This document shows, piece by piece, positions 1-6,823 of a DNA stretch of 64,000 nt. The notes beneath the pieces are model-generated. The model was not told where the DNA came from and ran no database searches. It saw only the letters and a program-made list of their open reading frames with translations. The DNA is from Turicimonas muris (GTDB taxonomy: Bacteria; Pseudomonadota; Gammaproteobacteria; Burkholderiales; Burkholderiaceae_F). Position numbers and translations under genes: made by a program. The stretch spans positions 43,868-107,867 of the forward strand of contig NZ_NHMP01000007.1 in the NCBI RefSeq assembly GCF_002221595.1. The letters are read 5' to 3'. Every line of letters starts with the position of its first letter. The first letter of the stretch is position 1.

Positions 1-485
1 AAAACCATGCTTGGAGGCGGCTCTTCCAGAGTTTTAAGAAGAGCTGAACTTTGATCAGCCATCATGGTATCAGCCGGATAAACCAAAACAACTCTTCGGC
101 CTCCTCGATGAGAACTGATTCCGATAAAGTCGCTTAAAGCACGGATCTGTTCGATGGAAATCGTTCTGGATATAGTTTTCTTGCCCGTGACCGGCTTAGC
201 TTCTTTTTGCCATGGCAACGGATGGATCGCTTCCTCCGCTTCTGAGAGAAGCAGTTTGAAATCAGGGTGGTTACCCGCTTCAATTAACTTACATTCTGCG
301 CATTGCCCACAGGCATGCCCGTCTACTGGAGAACTACATAAGATTAATTTAGCAAATGCTTCTCCAAGCTCATACGTTCCGCTGCCTCTGGGACCGTGAA
401 TAAGAATCGAACTCGGGAGCTTCTTTGTGAAGGACTCCAATAACTCTGCAGGCTTCTGGAGCCAGGGATAAGGAGCTAACCCCAT
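1..485 (-). CDS. holB: DNA polymerase III delta-prime subunit, partial (C-terminus beyond window)
   Basis: This is the N-terminal part (about 161 residues) of the clamp-loader delta-prime subunit, which helps load the sliding clamp onto DNA. The reading frame stays open to base 1, so the gene continues outside the window. Visible features are a degenerate P-loop (HGPRGSGT), a four-cysteine zinc cluster (C-x8-C-x2-C-x2-C, including HACGQCAEC) and the AAA+ stretch LLKTLEEPPP, all typical of delta-prime. The ATG at 485 overlaps the end of tmk by 10 bases, which suggests translational coupling. The tmk-holB order is common in proteobacteria. The gene is absent from simple ORF lists because it has no stop within the window. 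Confidence 0.9.
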   Translation of the reverse strand, partial: MGLAPYPWLQKPAELLESFTKKLPSSILIHGPRGSGTYELGEAFAKLILCSSPVDGHACGQCAECKLIEAGNHPDFKLLLSEAEEAIHPLPWQKEAKPVTGKKTISRTISIEQIRALSDFIGISSHRGGRRVVLVYPADTMMADQSSALLKTLEEPPPSMV

Positions 486-1090
486 TTAGAAAACTCCTCT
501 TTTAAGAAAGCGCTTATTTCGTCCTTTGGCTGTGAAGAATCAATAACTAAAAATCTTTCCGGTTCGTTTCTTGCCAGAGTCAGGTAGCCTTCACGGACCC
601 TTCTATGAAAGTCTTTCTCTTCAGCTTCGAAACGATCAAGTTTTCTTTGAAGTCTTGCTGCAGCAATTTCGGTGTCAATATCGAACAAAACCGTTCTGTC
701 GGGAGAAATATCTGAATGGACAAAGTCAGCTAACAAATCTACCCATTCTTTGGGCTGATTACGCCCATAGGCCTGGTAAGCATAAGAAGCGTCGGTAAAG
801 CGATCGCATAGTACCCACTTCCCTTCAGCAATTGCCGGCTTAACGACCTTGTCTAAATTCTCTTGACGAGAAGCAAACATAAGAAGCATTTCGCACTTCG
901 GAGACATTTCATCGTGCAGGAGAATTTCTCTTATTTTTTCTGCTGTCGGAGTTCCCCCCGGCTCTCTCGTGATAACCAAGTCAATTCCTCTGTCCCGAAT
1001 CGCTTGTGCTATCACATCGATTTGACTGCTTTTACCTGCACCGTCCACGCCTTCTACTGTGATAAAACGTCCTCTTGGTTTTGCACTCAC
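476..1090 (-). CDS. tmk: Thymidylate kinase
   Basis: Thymidylate kinase phosphorylates dTMP to dTDP in the cytoplasm for DNA synthesis. The 204-residue length is normal for the family. The P-loop GVDGAGKSS lies near residues 14-22, followed by the nucleotide-binding TREPGGTP segment and the CDRFTDASYAYQ segment carrying the conserved DR(F/Y) motif. The start is a GTG at 1090 preceded by a GGAAAG Shine-Dalgarno-like sequence. It lies 2 bases after mltG and overlaps holB, so mltG-tmk-holB reads as one operon. Confidence 0.96.
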   Translation of the reverse strand: MSAKPRGRFITVEGVDGAGKSSQIDVIAQAIRDRGIDLVITREPGGTPTAEKIREILLHDEMSPKCEMLLMFASRQENLDKVVKPAIAEGKWVLCDRFTDASYAYQAYGRNQPKEWVDLLADFVHSDISPDRTVLFDIDTEIAAARLQRKLDRFEAEEKDFHRRVREGYLTLARNEPERFLVIDSSQPKDEISAFLKEEFSKWG

Positions 1091-1092
1091 GA

Positions 1093-2109
1093 TTACTTTC
1101 CTTTGCTTCTTAAATATTTCTGTACGGCCGCATTATGCTCCCGTAAAGTTTGAGAAAAATAAGATTTTCCTTCACCTTTGGCCACAAAGTATAAATATTT
1201 GGTGTCCGCAGGGTGTGCAGCGGCCTCTAAAGAAGCCAAGCTCGGATTAGCAATAGGAGTTGGAGGAAGTCCCGGGTGAATATAAGTGTTGTAAGGATGA
1301 TCGGCTGCTAAATGGGAGCGAAGGATCTTTCCTTGATAGTCTTTCGTTCCATAAATAACCGTCGGATCTGTCTGCAACAGCATATTTTTCTTCAGACGAT
1401 TATTAAACACGCTGGCGACCAGATTTCTGTCCTCCGGATGCCCCGTCTCTTTTTCGATAATACTTGCAAGAATCAATAATTCATAAGGATTCTTTACCGC
1501 AATGGAAGGATCGCGAGAGTTCCAAACTTTTTTGAGTCTCTTTTGCTGTTCGTTATAAGATTGTTTAAGAATAGAATTAGCAGAAGAGCCGGCGGCAAAT
1601 ACAAATGTATCTGGCGCAAACTGACCTTCGGGATGTGTATTTTCAGGTGCCCCGACCACCTTCATTACATTCTCCATAGTAATCGGCTCAGAATTCTGTT
1701 CTAAGTTAGTATCAGAATTGACCTTATCTACAATTTTCTTAGTTTCCGTTCCTTCAATGAAGGTGATCTTGCTCATAATCACCTTGCCGCTTTTAAGATG
1801 AGCAATGATTTCATTAAGAGTCCAACCTTTAGGAATCAGGTACCGGCCGACATGAATATTTTTATCTGCATCTAACAGCTTAAAAGCTAAAGCAGATATG
1901 TCAGGATGCACATCAAGCCCTTCCGACTGCATTTCTCTCACAATGATTCTTGTGGTATCTCCCTTATGAACTTTTAATACTAATTCTTGTTGTCCCTCCG
2001 GAAAAGGCACAATCCGATCCTGAACATACCAGTAACCATAGCAGACAGCGAGGGCTGCCGCAGCTGCGGCGGCAAGTGCAAAATACTTAATTATCTTGAG
2101 CAATGTCAT
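1093..2109 (-). CDS. mltG: Endolytic murein transglycosylase MltG
   Basis: MltG cleaves nascent peptidoglycan glycan strands at the inner membrane and is thought to terminate their elongation. The protein (338 residues) starts with a single N-terminal membrane helix (residues about 7-28, Ala-rich), followed by a LysM-like region and the YceG catalytic domain. The catalytic glutamate lies in ILASIIEKETG, and the family signatures TDPTVIYG and HPGLPPTPIANP are present. It is the first gene of the mltG-tmk-holB operon and is divergent from ygfZ, which is the usual arrangement in beta- and gammaproteobacteria. Confidence 0.95.
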   Translation of the reverse strand: MTLLKIIKYFALAAAAAAALAVCYGYWYVQDRIVPFPEGQQELVLKVHKGDTTRIIVREMQSEGLDVHPDISALAFKLLDADKNIHVGRYLIPKGWTLNEIIAHLKSGKVIMSKITFIEGTETKKIVDKVNSDTNLEQNSEPITMENVMKVVGAPENTHPEGQFAPDTFVFAAGSSANSILKQSYNEQQKRLKKVWNSRDPSIAVKNPYELLILASIIEKETGHPEDRNLVASVFNNRLKKNMLLQTDPTVIYGTKDYQGKILRSHLAADHPYNTYIHPGLPPTPIANPSLASLEAAAHPADTKYLYFVAKGEGKSYFSQTLREHNAAVQKYLRSKGK

Positions 2110-2218
2110 CTCCTACAGTCTTTTTGTTCAAAAGTTCAAGTTTACTTATACAAACTCTTTCCGACTTTAGTTTTTGGAGCTAATAATTTTACTTATGAGA
2201 TTGAATTCCGTTAAGGTC

Positions 2219-2246
2219 TTGAGCTTCTCATAACATTAGATACAAT
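2219..2246 (+). promoter_or_regulatory. Predicted sigma-70 promoter for ygfZ
   Basis: A -35-like TTGAGC at 2219-2224 and a -10-like TACAAT at 2241-2246 are separated by 16 bases and sit about 90 bases before ygfZ. This is a sequence match only. Confidence 0.45.
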
Positions 2247-2338
2247 CTTTAAAACCTTCGTTGCCTAATTTGTTTAGCAATGCCATTCAATACATTGCCT
2301 GGCAGGTAACCTAGCAAAATCTAGAAATGGAGAAAATT

Positions 2339-3253
2339 ATGACTATGTCTAGTTCTGATTTATGGACATTCAGCAATGAACCTAACTACCGTTTAGTCTC
2401 TGTCACCGGGGACGATGCTGAATCGTTTCTTCAGGGCCAATTAACCCAAGATGTTCATCACTTTAAAGAAGACGAAGCAAAATGGACGGCCAGCTGCAAT
2501 CATCAAGGCCGTGTTGCTTCTTCCTCTTTAATTTTCAGAATTCCCAACGGATTCGGTTTGATGATGCCTGTCTCTATTGCTGAGACAGAAGTTCAAAGAC
2601 TCTCTAAGTTTATTCTTAGAAGTAAAGTCACCATCGCCATCGAGTCTGTTCCCATCACTTTCTTCGCAACAAAAGAAAAAGACTCTGAAAAAATTACCGT
2701 CTGCCCCGCTATTCCAGCAGAACCGATGAAGGCTTACCGCGGAAAGTCAGTAACCGTAGTACGTCTTCCCAGCAAAGCAGCCGACGGCTTTTCCGCCAAG
2801 TTCGTGGCTTTTGGCAAACTGCCTGACATGATGGAATCGGGCAAGACTGAAGAAAATATGCTTCCTAAAGCACTCATGGAAGAAGGCGTCGCTTTGATTG
2901 ACAAAGCTGAAAGCTTAGAGTGGCTTCCACAGTTCCTGAACTTGGATTTGATTGGTTCTATTTCCTTTAATAAAGGCTGCTACACAGGACAAGAAGTCGT
3001 TGCCAAGACTCAGCATCTCGGCCGTGTAAAACGCCGCATGCTTCTTGGTCAGGCCAACATCGAAAACGTTGACGAGGGGACAGAAGTATTCATGATTAAC
3101 GAACCGATGGGACGTGTTATCCAATGCGTTGGAAATACTTTCCTCTTCGTTATCAGGGCTGATTATCTTGATTCTGACTTCACCGTTAAAGGAGAATCCG
3201 TCAAGGTCATTGATTTCCCGTACACAGTTTCATTGCCTGAAAGCAAGATCTAG
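2339..3253 (+). CDS. ygfZ: Folate-binding protein YgfZ (GcvT-like, Fe-S cluster maintenance)
   Basis: YgfZ is a tetrahydrofolate-binding protein needed for the activity of some iron-sulfur enzymes such as MiaB. The diagnostic KGCYTGQE motif, with its conserved cysteine, is present in the second half, and LQGQLTQDV lies near the N-terminus. I chose the ATG at 2339 because a GGAG sits 6 bases upstream. The frame stays open to an earlier ATG at 2327 that lacks a ribosome-binding site, and an ATG at 2345 is also possible. The gene diverges from mltG and ends at a strong intrinsic terminator. Confidence 0.93.
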   Translation: MTMSSSDLWTFSNEPNYRLVSVTGDDAESFLQGQLTQDVHHFKEDEAKWTASCNHQGRVASSSLIFRIPNGFGLMMPVSIAETEVQRLSKFILRSKVTIAIESVPITFFATKEKDSEKITVCPAIPAEPMKAYRGKSVTVVRLPSKAADGFSAKFVAFGKLPDMMESGKTEENMLPKALMEEGVALIDKAESLEWLPQFLNLDLIGSISFNKGCYTGQEVVAKTQHLGRVKRRMLLGQANIENVDEGTEVFMINEPMGRVIQCVGNTFLFVIRADYLDSDFTVKGESVKVIDFPYTVSLPESKI

Positions 3254-3276
3254 AACTTCTTTGCTGTTTTAATACA

Positions 3277-3322
3277 AATCGGCTGCTCAACCTTATGTCA
3301 TTTGAGCAGCCGATTTTTTTGG
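3277..3322 (+). terminator. Intrinsic terminator after ygfZ
   Basis: A perfect 14-bp stem (3277-3290 with 3302-3315, sequence AATCGGCTGCTCAA) is followed by a run of T on the plus strand. It lies between the convergent ygfZ and feo operons and may also stop feo transcription. Confidence 0.9.
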
Positions 3323-3342
3323 AGGATTAATTTGAAACTCGG

Positions 3343-3591
3343 TTATTTATTCACAAATTTCACTACTCTAGGTCCAATCCATTCGTAATGAAAACGTGCG
3401 TCATCTCCGCAAAAGGCGCATCCTGAACATTGAGCTTTTGTTGGCTCAACCTTCTTAACAAGTCCTTTTTGGATCCAACGATCCATCATGGCTTCAATAG
3501 CAGACTCATCAGACCCGAAGTGGAGGGAGAGTTCTTTCAGAGAAATCTGTCCCCGCTCCTGCACCAAGATTTTAAGTTCGCTTAATGTCAT
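3343..3591 (-). CDS. feoC: FeoC-like winged-helix protein
   Basis: This small 82-residue protein is the last gene of the ferrous-iron operon. It begins with a helix-turn-helix-like region (LSELKILVQERGQISLKELS), as in FeoC proteins. It then has a cysteine cluster, C-x2-C-x2-C (CSGCAFC), compatible with the iron-sulfur or metal-binding loop of FeoC. FeoC is proposed to regulate or stabilise FeoB. It lies 6 bases after feoB. The assignment rests on position, size and the Cys-rich wing, because FeoC sequences are poorly conserved. Confidence 0.75.
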   Translation of the reverse strand: MTLSELKILVQERGQISLKELSLHFGSDESAIEAMMDRWIQKGLVKKVEPTKAQCSGCAFCGDDARFHYEWIGPRVVKFVNK

Positions 3592-3597
3592 TAGCTT

Positions 3598-5946
3598 TTA
3601 CTCCATCACCGGACCTTTACCTTCTTTTCTCAGATAGGCAAAGGTAAAAATGAACACTAAGCAGACGGCAGCAATACACACGGAAGAATAGACCGGGTGA
3701 TTGCCAAAACGTCCAATCTGATAGATCAATGTGGCAGAGCCATAGCCCAGAGCTGAAGTCCAGAATGCTGCAAAGATGGTCCATTTAGCGCCGATTTCAC
3801 GATACATTGCACCAATGGAAGCACAGCATGGGATATAAAGAAGAACCATAACGAGATAAGCGAAAGCGCCTAAATCTCCGTCAAAAAGCTTCTTCATATT
3901 GTGGATGGTACCAACGCCAACTTCTTGCTCTGCAGCCTGCTCATCAACGTCAGTCAGATCTTTTTCTACATTGACACCCAGAGGATCAACTAAGAAATCT
4001 CCAAGCTTTGAAAGATTTTCCGGAATTGTGGCAAAAGCTTCTTTTGTGGATTCCCAGATACTGAATTCTTTTTCCTCTTCCTCTACTGCAGGCGAAGGTT
4101 CTTTAACAGTGTTAACTTCACTGTCGTCACCTCGAGCAGAACGAGTTCCCATGCCGGAATATAAAGAATCCAGTGTGCCGACTACAGCTTCTTTTGCAAG
4201 AATGCCGGTAAAGATACCTACGGCAGCAGGCCAGTTATCTTGCTGCATACCCATTGGTTCAAATGCCGGAACGATTGTCTTACCGATATTGGAAAGTACA
4301 GACTTGTCTGTATCCTCGTTGCCAAACGAACCGTCAGTGCCTAAAGAGTTCAAGAAAGCCAAAACCGCAACAATAATAACAATCAGCTGACCCGCCTTGA
4401 GAATAAAGCTCTTTAATCTATCCCATGTACGGTAGGCCAATGTCTTGATTGTAGGTAAATGGTAAGGAGGAATCTCCATGACGAAGGCTGTAGGTGCACC
4501 TTTCAAAGCGGTACGTTTGAGTACAAAGCCGGTGATGATGGCAACAACAATACCAATCAGGTAAAGAGAGAAAACTAAGTTTTGTCCTCCCAACGGCCAA
4601 AAAGCTGTTGCAAAGAGAACATAAACCGGCAGTCTCGCACCGCAGCTCATAAACGGAGCCATGAGGACTGTAGTAATTCTGTCGGATCTCTTTTCCATCG
4701 TTCTAGCGCCCATGATCGCAGGAACGCTGCAGCCAAAGCCAACAATCAATGGAACAAAGGATTTCCCCGGCAAGCCCAACGTTCTCATCAAGCGGTCCAT
4801 CACAAAAGCAGCTCGAGCCATATAGCCGGAGTCTTCCAAGAAGGACAAACTCAAGAACAAACAAGCAATTACCGGAATAAAAGTAGAAACAGTTTGAATA
4901 CCGCCGCCAATACCGTCAGCCAAAATTGTCTTTAACCAATCCGGCGTTCCCCAGGAAGTAAGAAGATTTCCAAAACCTTCTACAAAGATTGCGCCGAAAA
5001 GGATGTCAAAGAAATCAATAAATGCAGAGCCGATGTTGATTGAGAAAACAAACATCAGATACATCACAAACAGGAAGAACGGAATACCGAGCCAACGGTT
5101 AAGAACGAACTTATCGATTTTTTCAGTAGTGCTCTGATTAACTTCGCCTTTTCTGATGATGCAGTCGGCCGCGACTTCAGATACAAAGCTGTAACGAGCA
5201 TCGGCCATCGCGATATCTAAGTCACCTTGGTATTTCTCGTTAAGAGCATCGATAATCTTTTTAGCTTCTGTTAAGTCAACGCCATGAAGACGAGTGAGAA
5301 GTTCTTCGTCCCCTTCAAGAAGCTGCTCTGCAACCCACTGAGGTTTCTCAACATTCTGCTTCGCCAGTAAAGCGCCAATTTGCTTAATGGCTTCCGTGAT
5401 ATCAGGATGGAACGCAATTGGATTAGGAGGAGTTTTAAGGTCATCGAGCTGTTCATCGATAGCTTCACACAACTCTTTAAGACCTTCTTCTTTCGAAGCA
5501 ACGATACCGACAACCTTACAGTTCAAATCTCTTTGAAGGTTCTCAATATTAATTTCAATCTTATGAGCGGCAGCGACGTCGAGCATGTTCACAACTACAA
5601 TCATTGGAACACGCATTTCAATAAGCTGTGCCGTTAGATAAAGATTTCTTTCCAGATTACTGGCGTCAACGATATTAACAACCAATTCCGCTTCGTTTTG
5701 GAGGATGTAATCACGCGCGACTTTTTCATCGATGCTTGCGGCGGAGCTCGGCTGTAAAGAATAGATGCCAGGCAGGTCGACAATTGTGATGTGACGGTTC
5801 TTATAAACAAAGTCACCGCTTTTTTTCTCTACGGTGACTCCGGGCCAGTTTCCGACGATTTGATTCGAACCTGTCAGACCATTAAAGAGCGTGGTCTTAC
5901 CACAGTTTGGGTTACCGACCACGCAAATAGTATTTTTTATAGGCAT
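3598..5946 (-). CDS. feoB: Ferrous iron transport protein B
   Basis: FeoB is the inner-membrane Fe(II) importer with a cytoplasmic G-protein domain. In this 782-residue protein the G1 motif GNPNCGKTT is at residues 11-19, G3 (VDLPGIYSL) near residue 57, and G4 (VVNMLD) follows. A helical insertion domain and the Gate-type membrane helices come next, including the conserved GFGCSVPAIMGAR and SCGARLPVYVLF segments. An acidic loop (PSPAVEEEEKEF) interrupts the C-terminal membrane region. It is the main gene of feoA-feoA-feoB-feoC, 7 bases after the second feoA. Confidence 0.97.
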   Translation of the reverse strand: MPIKNTICVVGNPNCGKTTLFNGLTGSNQIVGNWPGVTVEKKSGDFVYKNRHITIVDLPGIYSLQPSSAASIDEKVARDYILQNEAELVVNIVDASNLERNLYLTAQLIEMRVPMIVVVNMLDVAAAHKIEINIENLQRDLNCKVVGIVASKEEGLKELCEAIDEQLDDLKTPPNPIAFHPDITEAIKQIGALLAKQNVEKPQWVAEQLLEGDEELLTRLHGVDLTEAKKIIDALNEKYQGDLDIAMADARYSFVSEVAADCIIRKGEVNQSTTEKIDKFVLNRWLGIPFFLFVMYLMFVFSINIGSAFIDFFDILFGAIFVEGFGNLLTSWGTPDWLKTILADGIGGGIQTVSTFIPVIACLFLSLSFLEDSGYMARAAFVMDRLMRTLGLPGKSFVPLIVGFGCSVPAIMGARTMEKRSDRITTVLMAPFMSCGARLPVYVLFATAFWPLGGQNLVFSLYLIGIVVAIITGFVLKRTALKGAPTAFVMEIPPYHLPTIKTLAYRTWDRLKSFILKAGQLIVIIVAVLAFLNSLGTDGSFGNEDTDKSVLSNIGKTIVPAFEPMGMQQDNWPAAVGIFTGILAKEAVVGTLDSLYSGMGTRSARGDDSEVNTVKEPSPAVEEEEKEFSIWESTKEAFATIPENLSKLGDFLVDPLGVNVEKDLTDVDEQAAEQEVGVGTIHNMKKLFDGDLGAFAYLVMVLLYIPCCASIGAMYREIGAKWTIFAAFWTSALGYGSATLIYQIGRFGNHPVYSSVCIAAVCLVFIFTFAYLRKEGKGPVME

Positions 5947-5953
5947 TTAGTAC

Positions 5954-6181
5954 TTAAATGGGTTTAACGTCCAAAATTTCGATTTCGCCCTTTCGGACAC
6001 TGATGTATGAACCTCTCAGTTTGATTTCAACAGGGTCGCCAAGAGGAGCCACTCTAGTGACTTCGAAATCTGTGCCGGGCAAAGCGCCCAAGGCAAGCAA
6101 TCTTTTTCTGTATTCAGGCAAACCTCTTTTAAAAGAAACGATCTGACCTTTTTCTCCGGGATGCATATTTTTAAGAAGCAT
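5954..6181 (-). CDS. feoA: FeoA domain protein, second copy
   Basis: This is a 75-residue FeoA, an SH3-like protein proposed to interact with FeoB. It shows the usual pattern of a basic central region (RLLALGALPGTDFEV), then LGDPVEIKLRGS and the ending VRKGEIEIL. I placed the start at the ATG at 6181 because it follows a GGGAG ribosome-binding site. The frame stays open to 6247, but that would overlap the previous gene deeply. It overlaps the first feoA by 11 bases, which suggests coupled translation. It resembles canonical FeoA more than the upstream copy does. Confidence 0.9.
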   Translation of the reverse strand: MLLKNMHPGEKGQIVSFKRGLPEYRKRLLALGALPGTDFEVTRVAPLGDPVEIKLRGSYISVRKGEIEILDVKPI

Positions 6182-6434
6182 TTCTTTCTCCCAAAACAAC
6201 TTTAAGCTCTTTAGCGATTTCCGTGCCAATGGCAAGTCTTGAATCATTTAATACGACTACGACAGGACCTGAGATGGTTTGTTCTGCAACTCGGATAGTG
6301 ACACCGAGAAGGATACCTGTTTGATTCAAACGTTGAACCGTTGGTTCGTCCAAGGCTCCCCATTTGACCAAAGTGCACACCTGATTCACAGGTACATCGC
6401 ACAATGAAACTTGAGTTAAATTTGCGTGAGGCAT
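6171..6434 (-). CDS. feoA: FeoA domain protein, first copy
   Basis: This is an 87-residue SH3-like FeoA-family protein and the first gene of the iron operon. The segments LNQTGILLGVTIRVAEQ and VVVLNDSRLAIGTEIAKEL match the FeoA fold, but it is clearly diverged from the second copy. The ATG at 6434 is preceded by GGAGA. Two tandem FeoA proteins are known in several Feo operons, where they may both bind the FeoB G-domain. What each copy does here cannot be told from sequence. Confidence 0.85.
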   Translation of the reverse strand: MPHANLTQVSLCDVPVNQVCTLVKWGALDEPTVQRLNQTGILLGVTIRVAEQTISGPVVVVLNDSRLAIGTEIAKELKVVLGERNAS

Positions 6435-6460
6435 CGGAATCTCCGTTATTCAATTCGCTG

Positions 6461-6489
6461 ATTATATTGCAAATAAGAACGATTATCAA
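6461..6489 (-). promoter_or_regulatory. feo promoter overlapped by a Fur-box-like site
   Basis: On the minus strand a -35 TTGATA (6489-6484) and a perfect -10 TATAAT (6466-6461) are separated by 17 bases. The spacer and -35 are covered by a Fur-box-like sequence at 6471-6488 (AAATAAGAACGATTATCA on plus). Fur repression of feo by iron is known widely; its use here is inferred. Confidence 0.7.
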
Positions 6490-6766
6490 CAACAGTAAAG
6501 CCGTTATGAACAAACTCTGTTTTGATTGAGTTGACGAGATTTTTGTTTCGAAAAATTTAAGAACTGGTCTACCAGCATTAGGTAAAACGGAAATCTAGGT
6601 AGTTAAAAGACGAAAGACTGCACAAGGAGTTGACATTTCTAGAAACGAAGAATCAACCGAACCAAAATAAATTAGATTTTTTGATTGAAAAATGGGTGGG
6701 TAAATCTATCCAAAAATCAAAATTTTCGAAAAATTCGGCACTTTTTGTGCAGTTTGAAGTGTTTCG
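6490..6766. other. Intergenic region between feo promoter and CRISPR array
   Basis: No gene is supported here. The stretch is AT-rich with a short GCAC-TTTTT-GTGC hairpin near 6739-6751. A 63-codon frame at 6630-6821 has no ribosome-binding site of quality and runs into the array terminator. Confidence 0.5.
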
Positions 6767-6823
6767 AAAAAATCCTCAGCTAACACAAAATAAAATTGTT
6801 AGATTTCATAGCATTAGCTGAGG
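6767..6823 (-). terminator. Intrinsic terminator at the distal end of the CRISPR array
   Basis: Immediately after the last repeat in the minus direction lies a perfect 10-bp inverted repeat, CCTCAGCTAA at 6774-6783 and its complement at 6814-6823, with a 30-base loop. On the minus strand it is followed by ATTTTTTC. This supports minus-strand transcription of the array. Confidence 0.75.

Noticed and set aside
283..300. Short match to the CRISPR repeat (about 8 bases, ACTTACAT) in holB
   Set aside because: Too short to be meaningful, and it lies within coding sequence.
154..399. 81-codon plus-strand frame at the left edge
   Set aside because: It is antisense to holB, whose minus-strand frame shows a zinc cluster and AAA+ motifs.
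6630..6821. 63-codon frame between feo and the array
   Set aside because: It has no quality ribosome-binding site, its composition is AT-driven, and its end lies in the array terminator.
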